From Collinsella sp. (GTDB taxonomy: Bacteria > Actinomycetota > Coriobacteriia > Coriobacteriales > Coriobacteriaceae), in the NCBI GenBank assembly GCA_019414545.1, contig DXLV01000003.1, positions 70,409 through 96,755 on the forward strand: DNA of 26,347 bases. Reading direction: 5' to 3'. The notes beneath the pieces are model-generated. The model was not told the DNA's origin and did no database searches. It worked only from the letters and a program-made list of their open reading frames with translations. Positions within the stretch are counted from its first letter, which is position 1. Each line of letters opens with the position of its first letter. The translations under genes were made by a program, and so were the position numbers. This document shows, one piece after another, positions 16,779 through 24,038 of this stretch.

Positions 16779-16889
16779 GCAGCTCATTTGGGACGGGGCT
16801 TTTTTAGCTCCTTTTGCCGCCCTACCTGCCCGATGATTTATCTTTGCCCCAGCCGTTCGATATCTTTCGGGGGAGCGGCAGCGGAAAAA

Positions 16890-16979
16890 CTTGCTTAGCT
16901 ACTAATCAAGATGCACATCAATCTTGCTTATCTGCTAATCAAGATTTGGGACGGGGTAGCTAAAAGCCCCCGTCTCAAA
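16890..16979. repeat. direct repeat pair and adjacent G/C hairpin between convergent genes
   Basis: Two 23-base direct copies (16890-16912 and 16923-16945), starting CTTGCTTA and ending CTAATCAAGAT, differ at two positions and repeat at a 33-base period. Each carries inward-facing CTTG and CAAG arms; the second is a perfect AATCTTG/CAAGATT pair. Immediately after, GACGGGG (16950-16956) can pair with the CCCCCGTC stretch (about 16967-16974). This is the convergent gap between the small gene at 16584 and the minus-strand gene ending at 17004, so it may include termination signals for both. Confidence 0.6.
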
Positions 16980-17003
16980 AAGACTGCTCTGGGTTGTGGG
17001 CGG

Positions 17004-18500
17004 CTAGTCCTGGGCCTTGATGCTCGGCAGGAGGATCTGGGCGAGGTAGTCGCACTCGAGCTTGGTGGCAGCGCTAGCCTTGCCGTCTTTGCCGACCAGC
17101 ACGTTCTTGATTTGGCTGTAGGTGTAGCGGTTGCCGGTCGTGAGCTCGACAAGCTCAATGGCCGTGTCCATGGGGTAGGTCGACACGGGATTCTGCGTCC
17201 GTCCGTTGATGGTCTGGGGCACCACGTACGGATAGGCGGGACCGCTGGCGTAGACGGTATAACCGTTGCCTAGGTTGGCCGCACCCAAAACCGTATCGCC
17301 CTCATCGGGCGTAAAGCTCTCGCCCTCGCGCACTGCGACGAGCGTCACAATCGGCGTATCGCTGTCGCCGGCAAGATAGATGCATAGCGTGCTGCCATTT
17401 TGCCAAGTCTCGACCTTGCCGTACCATTCGACGGGGATATCGAGCTGGTAGAGGTCGGTTGCCTTGTGACGGGCGTCGGCATCACGGGCTGCCTGTGCCT
17501 TTTGCGCGCTCACGGCATTGACGGCGGCATTGCGACGCGCAGTTGCCGCCTGCTGGAGCACCTTGGCGGTGGCGGCGGAGCTCGCGCCTCCCTCCTCGGC
17601 ATATTTGGCGGCGGCATCGATCTGGTCGTCGGTTACCGTGTCGGCCGAAGGCACCTTGAGCTTAAAGGCGGCCTGGCTGCTTAGGTCCTGTCCGTCGCTC
17701 TTGATCGTGACCTGCGCCTTGGTGGTCGGCACGGTATAGACGGTGCCGTCGGACGCGATGGGGGAGGCGGCAATGGAGAGCGTGTAGTTACCGGGCAGCA
17801 GTTTGATGCCACGGCCATGCTCGTCAACATAGAGTGTTTCGCTTACGGAGGATCCGTCCACGTCCTGACCGCTCACCTGCACGGGGATCTTTGAGCCGGT
17901 GGAGCAGTCGAGCCCCGCGGCATGTACGCCAATTTGCACTGACATCATCGTGTGCGCATTGGCGGCGGCAACGGCGGCCTGCTCTTGCTGATATCCGTTC
18001 CAAGCCGCATAGCCCGCGCCGCCGGCGACGAGCGCGACGGCCACGACGCCGGCAACCATCAGATTGCGGCGCTTGGGCGACATTTTGCGATGGCGAACCT
18101 CAGCTTCGTGTGCCGAGGGAACGGACGGCAGGGGAATATCGCCCATGGCGATGGTCTCGTCCACGGCTGGTGCGGAACCCAGGCCAGGAAGCTCGCGGGT
18201 CAGCGAATCCTCGGCCGGCAAGCTGTCGAGCAAGACGGTTTCCTCGCCCGTGTCGGATTCGGGCTGATTGCCGGCCTCGCTTTCGGTACCTTCGTGACCT
18301 GCCTCATCTTCGGCAGGCTCAACGTCGTCTGCATCCTGATCATCGGACTGCGCCTCGGCTTCCAGCTCATCCTGCACATCAACGCCCGAATCGTCAAACG
18401 CAATCTCATCGAGTGAAATCCGGTCTAAGCTCTCCAAGGCCTCAGCGCAAGCTTCTGCATCTTGGGTCGCATCCTCTTGGCCCATCGTCTCATCTTTCAT
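17004..18500 (-). CDS. hypothetical single-pass membrane protein with acidic cytoplasmic region
   Basis: I do not recognise this 498-residue protein. Residues 1-135 are strongly acidic and low complexity (Asp/Glu/Ser-rich). A basic patch, RHRKMSPKRRN (about 136-146), is followed by one membrane helix (about 147-167, LMVAGVVAVALVAGGAGYAAW). By the positive-inside rule the acidic part is cytoplasmic and residues 170-498 are outside. The outer part contains an immunoglobulin-like beta segment (about 190-275, with LLPGNYTLSI), an Ala-rich helical region (about 305-355, many AA and QAA), and a C-terminal domain with WYGKVETWQNGSTLCIYLAG. The architecture recalls substrate-binding or cell-wall-associated sensors, but no family can be named. 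GGGGG 6-10 bases before the ATG supports the start. Confidence 0.8.
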   Translation of the reverse strand: MKDETMGQEDATQDAEACAEALESLDRISLDEIAFDDSGVDVQDELEAEAQSDDQDADDVEPAEDEAGHEGTESEAGNQPESDTGEETVLLDSLPAEDSLTRELPGLGSAPAVDETIAMGDIPLPSVPSAHEAEVRHRKMSPKRRNLMVAGVVAVALVAGGAGYAAWNGYQQEQAAVAAANAHTMMSVQIGVHAAGLDCSTGSKIPVQVSGQDVDGSSVSETLYVDEHGRGIKLLPGNYTLSIAASPIASDGTVYTVPTTKAQVTIKSDGQDLSSQAAFKLKVPSADTVTDDQIDAAAKYAEEGGASSAATAKVLQQAATARRNAAVNAVSAQKAQAARDADARHKATDLYQLDIPVEWYGKVETWQNGSTLCIYLAGDSDTPIVTLVAVREGESFTPDEGDTVLGAANLGNGYTVYASGPAYPYVVPQTINGRTQNPVSTYPMDTAIELVELTTGNRYTYSQIKNVLVGKDGKASAATKLECDYLAQILLPSIKAQD

Positions 18501-18639
18501 ATATCCCCCAAGCTCAATATCGGGACAACAATGTACCCAAAAACAAGGTCATATAGAGCTGTCAGGCGATCGGAAATCTGATTTTATCTGTGCGAGAGGT
18601 TTTGAATGTGTGTGCGAATGGAATATGTGCGTGAATGCG

Positions 18640-18687
18640 TGCAACAACAAAAAGCCCCGGAAAGCGGGCGAATCGCTTTCCGGGGCT
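18640..18687 (-). terminator. intrinsic terminator for the minus-strand membrane-protein gene
   Basis: On the minus strand, a 14-bp stem (18687-18674 with 18666-18653) and 7-base loop are followed by a TTTTTGTTGTTG tract (18652-18641). It lies about 70 bases beyond the stop of the 18755-19762 gene. Confidence 0.9.
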
Positions 18688-18754
18688 GCGCATGACGCGC
18701 GATTGCGGTATCGGCTAAGTTTGCCTACATTCAAATGTGGACGGAATAAACATG

Positions 18755-19762
18755 TTACTCGGCGTGCGCGTAATCAACCTTGGCGCGGCGAGCGGTAGCC
18801 TTCTCCCAATCGCTGGTGCCCTCAAAGACATCCTGCTTGTAGGGATTGCGGCCGAGCTTCTTGGCGCGGTAGGCGATGTAGATGATCGCGGCGATGTTGG
18901 CGACCAGTGCGGCGATCGAGACCGCAGTAGCGGCGCTGGGGTCGAGCGTGGAGTGGGTCACAAAGATGGACTCCTCCTGGAAGTACGGGAACACCTGGGC
19001 AAACATGCACCAAATAGCCAGCGTAAAGGCGCGGTTCTGGATCCAGCCGCCCTTGTTCCAGATAAAGGCGGCGACGGTGGGCGCCAGCAGCAGTGCAAAG
19101 CCGCAGAACCAGGAGTGGGTGGGCAGGCAGTTGTAGGTGTAGCAGAAGTTCCAGATGTCGTAGGCGATGATGTAGACCCAGGTCATGTCGGGCCACAGCA
19201 TGTCGGTCTTGTCCTCAGAGGCGTAGACACTCCACCAACCGGTCATGCAGAAGATGTTGATGATACCGGCGATGCCGTTGAACACGTTGTTCCAGCCGGC
19301 GAGCTGCGTGGCGCCCTCGGAGGTGACCCAGGTGGACTCGCCCAGGACAAAGAAGTGATAGGCGCTCTCAAAGTCGGACACGACGGCGATCATGATGTTG
19401 ATGGCGACGATCACAAACGGCCACGCGCGGAACCAATGCGCCTTGCCGATCTTGCCCCACTGGTACTTAATGGCAATGAAGCCCCAGCAACCGGCCAGCG
19501 CCGCGTATACCTTGGCGTAGTGGAACCAGCTGTTCTGGTACACATGGGTGGGGTTGGTGAGCGCCCACTCGGCACCCTGTGAGACGCCGATGGCGATAGC
19601 GACGCAGTAGATGGTCATGGCCAGCGGAGCCACGCCAAAGATGATGGCCGCGCCCAGCTTGGTGCGGCGGCCGACCTCGTTGAGCACGATCAGGCCAATA
19701 AAGACCATGGCCCAGCCGGCCCAGTGGATAAGGGTATTGCTACCCCAAACATCGAACAGCAT
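18755..19762 (-). CDS. polytopic membrane protein of unknown function (possibly DUF5692 family)
   Basis: A 335-residue, very hydrophobic protein with about eight or nine predicted membrane helices. It starts at once with a helix (LIHWAGWAMVFIGLIVLNEV), continues through aromatic-rich segments (WFHYAKVYAALAGCWGFIAI, WVYIIAYDIWNFCYTYNCLP, FCGFALLLAPTVAAFIW), and ends with a basic, soluble C-terminal tail of about 45 residues. Trp, Tyr and His content is unusually high, with several His near membrane ends. I believe this matches a domain of unknown function, DUF5692, but that is memory, not a search. AGGAGAG upstream supports the ATG. It follows the TetR gene on the same strand by 63 bases; a weak GCCCGCG/CGCGGGC hairpin (19781-19808) lies between them. 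It may be a transporter or redox-associated membrane protein. Confidence 0.8.
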   Translation of the reverse strand: MLFDVWGSNTLIHWAGWAMVFIGLIVLNEVGRRTKLGAAIIFGVAPLAMTIYCVAIAIGVSQGAEWALTNPTHVYQNSWFHYAKVYAALAGCWGFIAIKYQWGKIGKAHWFRAWPFVIVAINIMIAVVSDFESAYHFFVLGESTWVTSEGATQLAGWNNVFNGIAGIINIFCMTGWWSVYASEDKTDMLWPDMTWVYIIAYDIWNFCYTYNCLPTHSWFCGFALLLAPTVAAFIWNKGGWIQNRAFTLAIWCMFAQVFPYFQEESIFVTHSTLDPSAATAVSIAALVANIAAIIYIAYRAKKLGRNPYKQDVFEGTSDWEKATARRAKVDYAHAE

Positions 19763-19825
19763 GCTGCTCTCCTGTCACAAGCCCGCGGCCCCTCTTCTGA
19801 TCGCGGGCAGTTTGGCCAAATGTCG

Positions 19826-20488
19826 TCAGTTCTGGGGCTTGCGCTCCTGATACTTGGCGGTATAGCCCTCGATGTGGAGTGTCGAGGCGATGATTTCCTT
19901 GACTGTCTCGTCGGGCACATCGGGGTGCGTGCGGATATACATCAACAGTCCCATGATGAGGGTGTAGAACGTCTCGTAGACATGGTCGATGCGCAGCTCA
20001 TGATGGGCGACAAAATCCACCACGGTGGTGTCGCAGATGTACTGAGCCACGCGCTGAACCACGTTGTGCAAAAAGCCGCCGTAGAGCGCGCCACTGCTTG
20101 AGGTGAGCGTACTCGGCAGTTCGTGGCCGCTGGCGACCAGACGCTTAAAGAGCGGGGCGACGGTGTCGAGCGCGCCCTCGATATCGCCGACGGTGCGGCC
20201 GGCGTTCCACTGCTCGAGCTCGGAGATAAAGCCGTCGATCGCCTCGTCCATAACAGCGGTGACGGCGGCGTCCATATCGGCAAAGTAGTGGTAGAACAAT
20301 GAACGCGTGCAGCCGGCTCGCTTGGTCACGGCCGATACCGATAGGTGGGACACGCCCAGCTCGGAGCTTACGGTGCGCACGGCATCGAGGATCTCGCGAC
20401 GGCGTTCGTCGCCCGTCAGGCGCTTTGCCGCACTATCGGATGCGGGGACGGCATCGACCACAGAGGTATCTGCTGTTTTGCCGCCCAT
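19826..20488 (-). CDS. TetR/AcrR-family transcriptional regulator
   Basis: A 220-residue regulator. After a poorly ordered 25-residue N-terminus, residues 28-75 form the TetR DNA-binding domain (RREILDAVRTVSSELGV, then the helix-turn-helix VSAVTKRAGCTRSLFYHYFADMDA at 51-74). The rest (about 80-215) is an all-helical ligand-binding and dimer domain with no signature that reveals the ligand. It is divergent from the large oxidoreductase gene and upstream of the polytopic membrane protein on its own strand. Two near-identical 15-bp palindromes in the divergent gap (20547-20561 and 20570-20584) are good candidate operators, implying autoregulation and control of the oxidoreductase. GGAAGG upstream supports the ATG at 20488. 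Confidence 0.93.
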   Translation of the reverse strand: MGGKTADTSVVDAVPASDSAAKRLTGDERRREILDAVRTVSSELGVSHLSVSAVTKRAGCTRSLFYHYFADMDAAVTAVMDEAIDGFISELEQWNAGRTVGDIEGALDTVAPLFKRLVASGHELPSTLTSSSGALYGGFLHNVVQRVAQYICDTTVVDFVAHHELRIDHVYETFYTLIMGLLMYIRTHPDVPDETVKEIIASTLHIEGYTAKYQERKPQN

Positions 20489-20546
20489 GTTTTGCCGCCT
20501 TCCATCCTCTTTTGCCTGACCGTTCGCCTAACAGTCTTGAATATTG

Positions 20547-20584
20547 TTGACGGTTCGTCAATACTATTTTTGACACAATGTCAA
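20547..20584. promoter_or_regulatory. tandem TetR-type operators in the divergent promoter region
   Basis: Two 15-bp palindromes share the form TTGAC(G/A)-N3-(C/T)GTCAA: TTGACGGTTCGTCAA at 20547-20561 and TTGACACAATGTCAA at 20570-20584. Their centres are 23 bp apart, about two helical turns. They sit in the AT-rich part of the 189-bp gap between tetR (minus) and the oxidoreductase (plus), where both promoters must lie; TACTAT (20562-20567) between them is a possible -10 on the plus strand. Confidence 0.7.
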
Positions 20585-20677
20585 CTAATGGCGGGTGAAC
20601 GGCATGGGGGCATGTCCGGCCTGCAAAAAAGAGGGGCGCTGCGGCCTCGTCGGGCTGCGGCAAGAGAAGGGACAACC

Positions 20678-23455
20678 ATGATTCTCAACGGACCGGGAAT
20701 TAGCTACACCGAGCCTGACATCGGTTCGGAGTTCGTGCCGCCGCTGCCGGAGCATCCGCGCGAGGCCATCGTCAAGCTGTGCGAGCACTGCACCAACCGT
20801 CTGCTGCATCGCGACGAGCTGCTGGGCTACGAGTACTGGTCGTTTGCCGAGGCCGCAACCGACGAGCAGGCCGAGGTACTCTGCAAGATGAAGATGCGCC
20901 GTCCCTATACGCTGCCCGAGATGGTCAAGCTCACCGGCATGCCCGAGGCCGATATCGAGAAGATGCTCGACGACATGAGCTACACGGGTCTGCTCGAGTA
21001 CAACTGGGAAAATCCCGAGCGCGCCAAGCAGTGGGTGCTGCCCATGCTGGTGCCGGGTTCCGCCGAGTTCCTCAACATGCGCGTGAGCCAGCTCGAGGAG
21101 CACCCGGTCTATGCCAAGTTCTTTGAGCAGGCGTCCAAGGGACCGCTGTCCAAGGCCACGCCGATGGTGCCGCCCGGAGGCGCCGGTATCGGCATGCACG
21201 TCATTCCGGTCGAGAAGGCCATCGATGCCGCGAGCACGTCGGTGCCGATCGAGCATATCGAGCATTGGCTCGACAAATACGATGGCAAGTATGCCGCCAG
21301 CACCTGCAGCTGCCGCGCGAGCCGTCGCGTGATGGGAGAGGGCTGCGCCGACGACCCGGCCGATTGGTGCATCGCCGTGGGCGATATGGCCGACTACGTG
21401 GTCGAGACCGACCGTGGCCATTACGTGACGCGCGACGAGGTCTACGACATCCTGCGCCAGGCCGAGGACAACGGCTTTGTGCACCAGATCACCAACATCG
21501 ACGGCGAGAACAAGATCTTCGCCATCTGCAACTGCAACGTCAACGTGTGCTACGCCCTGCGCACCTCGCAGCTGTTCAACACACCCAACCTGTCGCGCTC
21601 GGCCTATGTCGCCAAGGTCGAGAAGGACAAGTGCGTGGCCTGCGGTCGCTGTGTTGAGGTGTGCCCGGCTGGTGCAGCCAAGCTGGGCCAGAAGCTCTGC
21701 AGCAAAAAGGCCGGCGGACAGGTGCCCGAGTATCCGCGCCAGGAGCTGCCCGATGCCACCAAGTGGGACCACACCAAGTGGTCGCCCAACTACCGCAACG
21801 ACAACCGCATCGAGACGCATGAGTCCGGCACCGCTCCCTGCAAGACGGCCTGCCCCGCGCACGTTGCCGTTCAGGGCTATTTGAAGCTCGCGGCTCAGGG
21901 TCGCTATGACGAGGCCCTAGCACTCATTAAGCGCGAGAACCCGCTGCCCGCTATCTGCGGCCGTGTGTGCAACCGCCGCTGCGAGGACGCCTGCACCCGC
22001 GGCCGTGTGGACGCCGCCGTGGCTATCGACGAAGTCAAGAAGTTTATCGCCCAGCGCGATCTGGATGCCGCGACCCGCTATGTCCCACCTGTGGTGACCC
22101 CGACGCGTGCCGGCGGCTTCGATCAGAAGATCGCCATCATCGGTGCCGGTCCGGCCGGCCTGTCTTGCGCTTTCTACCTGGCCGAGAAGGGCTACAAGCC
22201 CGTCGTGTTCGAGAAGAACGAGCGCCCGGGCGGCATGCTCACTTACGGTATTCCCAGCTTTAAGCTGGAAAAGGACGTTATCGAGGCCGAGGTCGAGGTT
22301 ATTCGCCTGATGGGTGCCGAGTTCCGCTATGGCGTAGAGGTCGGCCGCGATGTGACGCTCGACGAGCTGCGCGAGCAGGGCTTTAAGGCCTTCTATGTTG
22401 CCATCGGCTGCCAGGGCGGACGCCTTGCCGGCATTCCGGGCGAGGATGCCGAGGACGTGACCGTGGCCGTCGACTTTTTGCGCGAGGTCAACAGCGGCAA
22501 GATTGACGCGCCGCCCGGGCGCACCATCGTGGTGGGCGGCGGCAACGTGGCCATCGACGTCGCGCGCAACGCCTGCCGTCTGGGTTCCGAGCACGTTGAG
22601 ATGTTCTGCCTGGAGAGCGAGGCCCAGATGCCTGCCAGCGAGGAGGAGCGTCGCGAGGCCATCGAGGACGGCGCGCACATTAGCTGCGGCTGGGGCCCCA
22701 AGGAGATTCACCTGGACGAGGCCGGTCGTGTGTGCGGTATCACCTTCAAGCGCTGCACGCGTGTCTTTGACGACGAGGGCCGTTTTGCGCCCGAGTATGA
22801 CGAGAACGACTTGCGCCGTGTCGATGCCGACCGTGTCGTCATGTCGATTGGCCAGTCCATTGTGTGGGGCGACCTGCTGGCTGGCTCCAAGGTGGAGCTC
22901 GGCCGCGGCCAGGGTGCCCTTGCCGATCCGCAGACGTACCAGACCGCCGAGCCCGACATCTTTGTGGGCGGCGACGTCTACACCGGTCCCAGCTTTGCTA
23001 TCGACGCCATCGCCGCCGGTCACGAGGCCGCCGTGTCCATCCATCGCTTTGTGCAGCCGGGCTCCACGCTCACCATCGGCCGCAACCAGCGCCGCTACAC
23101 CGCGCTTGACCGCGACGATGTTGTGATTGAGAGCTATGACAACGCGAGCCGCGAGGTGGCACGTGTCGACCGCGAGCGCGAGAAGGCTGCGCCCTTTAGC
23201 GAGTACGTCGAGACCTTTACCGAGGAGCAGGTGCGCGCCGAGATCGCTCGCTGCCTGGGCTGCGGTGCCTCGATCGTCGACCCCAACAAGTGCATCGGCT
23301 GCGGCCTGTGCACCACCAAGTGCGCGTTCGATGCCATCCATCTGGATCGCGATCGCCCCGAGTGCTCCACGATGGTCAAATACGAGCAAAAGCTCCCGAG
23401 CCTTGGCAAGTATGCTTTAAAGCGTGCAATCAAAATCAAGTTCGGTCGTAAATAG
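20678..23455 (+). CDS. multidomain FAD/NAD(P)-dependent iron-sulfur oxidoreductase (GltD-like core)
   Basis: A 925-residue cytoplasmic redox protein. Order of parts: an N-terminal region (1-310) with CEHC at 35-38, a winged-helix-like stretch (about 80-115) and a cysteine cluster (Cys210, Cys212, a WC pair, and CNC at 284-286). Next come a ferredoxin motif Cys319-x2-Cys-x2-Cys-x3-Cys-P, and a GltD-type N-domain with C-x3-CP (from 388) and ICGRVCNRRCEDAC. The flavin core has FAD motif IIGAGPAGLSCAFYLAE (about 486-502), ERPGGMLTYGIP, NADPH motif VVGGGNVAIDVAR (about 618-630) and GGDVYTGPSFAIDAIAAG. A C-terminal ferredoxin domain has CLGC then Cys872, 875, 878, 882. It resembles the glutamate synthase small chain and NfnB-like subunits, but the substrate is unknown. 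AGAGAAGGGA before the ATG fixes the start; the open frame extends 333 bases upstream across the promoter region. Confidence 0.9.
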   Translation: MILNGPGISYTEPDIGSEFVPPLPEHPREAIVKLCEHCTNRLLHRDELLGYEYWSFAEAATDEQAEVLCKMKMRRPYTLPEMVKLTGMPEADIEKMLDDMSYTGLLEYNWENPERAKQWVLPMLVPGSAEFLNMRVSQLEEHPVYAKFFEQASKGPLSKATPMVPPGGAGIGMHVIPVEKAIDAASTSVPIEHIEHWLDKYDGKYAASTCSCRASRRVMGEGCADDPADWCIAVGDMADYVVETDRGHYVTRDEVYDILRQAEDNGFVHQITNIDGENKIFAICNCNVNVCYALRTSQLFNTPNLSRSAYVAKVEKDKCVACGRCVEVCPAGAAKLGQKLCSKKAGGQVPEYPRQELPDATKWDHTKWSPNYRNDNRIETHESGTAPCKTACPAHVAVQGYLKLAAQGRYDEALALIKRENPLPAICGRVCNRRCEDACTRGRVDAAVAIDEVKKFIAQRDLDAATRYVPPVVTPTRAGGFDQKIAIIGAGPAGLSCAFYLAEKGYKPVVFEKNERPGGMLTYGIPSFKLEKDVIEAEVEVIRLMGAEFRYGVEVGRDVTLDELREQGFKAFYVAIGCQGGRLAGIPGEDAEDVTVAVDFLREVNSGKIDAPPGRTIVVGGGNVAIDVARNACRLGSEHVEMFCLESEAQMPASEEERREAIEDGAHISCGWGPKEIHLDEAGRVCGITFKRCTRVFDDEGRFAPEYDENDLRRVDADRVVMSIGQSIVWGDLLAGSKVELGRGQGALADPQTYQTAEPDIFVGGDVYTGPSFAIDAIAAGHEAAVSIHRFVQPGSTLTIGRNQRRYTALDRDDVVIESYDNASREVARVDREREKAAPFSEYVETFTEEQVRAEIARCLGCGASIVDPNKCIGCGLCTTKCAFDAIHLDRDRPECSTMVKYEQKLPSLGKYALKRAIKIKFGRK

Positions 23456-23470
23456 GTAACCATGGCGGGT

Positions 23471-23506
23471 AAGGGGACGGCGCAGACTAGATTTCGCTGT
23501 CCCCTT
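23471..23506. repeat. intergenic hairpin with GGGGAC stem
   Basis: AAGGGGACGGCG (23471-23482) and CGCTGTCCCCTT (23495-23506) pair with one mismatch (a G-U in RNA) around a 12-base loop. It lies 15 bases after the oxidoreductase stop. It has no T run but could be a weak terminator or mRNA end. The GGGGAC and GCAGACT strings recall the loop sequences of the other palindromic elements in the window. Confidence 0.65.
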
Positions 23507-23551
23507 GCTTTGAGTTTGCATCGCATCAACCGTTGTTGAAAGGTTTCTACC

Positions 23552-23980
23552 TTGCATGAATTGGGAATCGTTTATCACATTATTCGCGATGTTGAGAACG
23601 TGGCGCGCGCCAATGGCGTGCGTCGCGTTTCGAGCGTCACGCTGCTGCTGGGCGAGGTCTCGGGCGTCGTTCCCGACTTGCTGCTCGACGCTTGGCGCTG
23701 GGCGGCAGATAAAAAGTCCATCACGCAGGGCGCGGAGCTTATCGTGGAGCCCGTCGAGGCCGTGACGCATTGCGAGGCGTGCGGCTGCGACTACGCGACG
23801 GTCGAGCACGGCAAGACCTGCCCCCATTGCGGTAGCGGCGAGACCTATCTGCTGCAGGGCCAGGAGGTCATGATCAAGCAGATCGAGACCCCCGACGAGG
23901 ACCCGACAGACGCTGCCCCCGACGGCCTATCCGATGCCCCCGATGCCGTCGACGCCGCCAACCCCCTCCACATCGCCTAA
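23552..23980 (+). CDS. hypA: hydrogenase maturation nickel-insertion protein HypA
   Basis: HypA delivers nickel, with HypB, to [NiFe] hydrogenase (or urease). The 142-residue product starts MHELGI with the essential nickel ligand His2, has the core DVENVARANG...RRVSSVTLLLGEVSGVVPDLLLDAWRWA, and a zinc site at Cys74, Cys77, Cys90, Cys93 (CEAC, then CPHC). The start is TTG at 23552: it is the only start that puts His at position 2, and GAAAGG lies about 9 bases upstream. The C-terminus has an extra acidic tail of about 30 residues (DEDPTDAAPDGLSDAPDA) beyond the usual 110-115. No hydrogenase or other hyp gene is in the window, so it is an orphan here; it could be co-transcribed with the oxidoreductase 96 bases upstream. 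Confidence 0.94.
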   Translation: MHELGIVYHIIRDVENVARANGVRRVSSVTLLLGEVSGVVPDLLLDAWRWAADKKSITQGAELIVEPVEAVTHCEACGCDYATVEHGKTCPHCGSGETYLLQGQEVMIKQIETPDEDPTDAAPDGLSDAPDAVDAANPLHIA

Positions 23981-23982
23981 CT

Positions 23983-24038
23983 TAGTCGTTGGGGACGTTC
24001 TTAAACGACTAGTCATTAAAGAACGTCCCTAACGACTA
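23983..24038. repeat. palindromic element with two alternative folds (13-nt GGGG loop)
   Basis: TAGTCGTT (23983-23990) pairs with AACGACTA (24004-24011) around the 13-base loop GGGGACGTTCTTA (23991-24003). Downstream, 24016-24029 is a near-exact complement of the loop (one extra A, last base changed), and AACGACTA recurs at 24031-24038. A longer stem of about 22 bp can therefore form instead of the short hairpin. It starts two bases after the hypA stop. Confidence 0.85.

Noticed and set aside
16786..16810. Terminator of the small gene at 16584
   Set aside because: There is a G/C stretch and T run (GGGACGGGGC then TTTTTT) but I could not find a convincing upstream pairing arm, so it is mentioned only in the gene entry.
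20345..20677. In-frame upstream extension of the oxidoreductase
   Set aside because: It would run through the tetR coding region and the operator palindromes, and its translation has no conserved feature; the ATG at 20678 has a proper ribosome-binding site.
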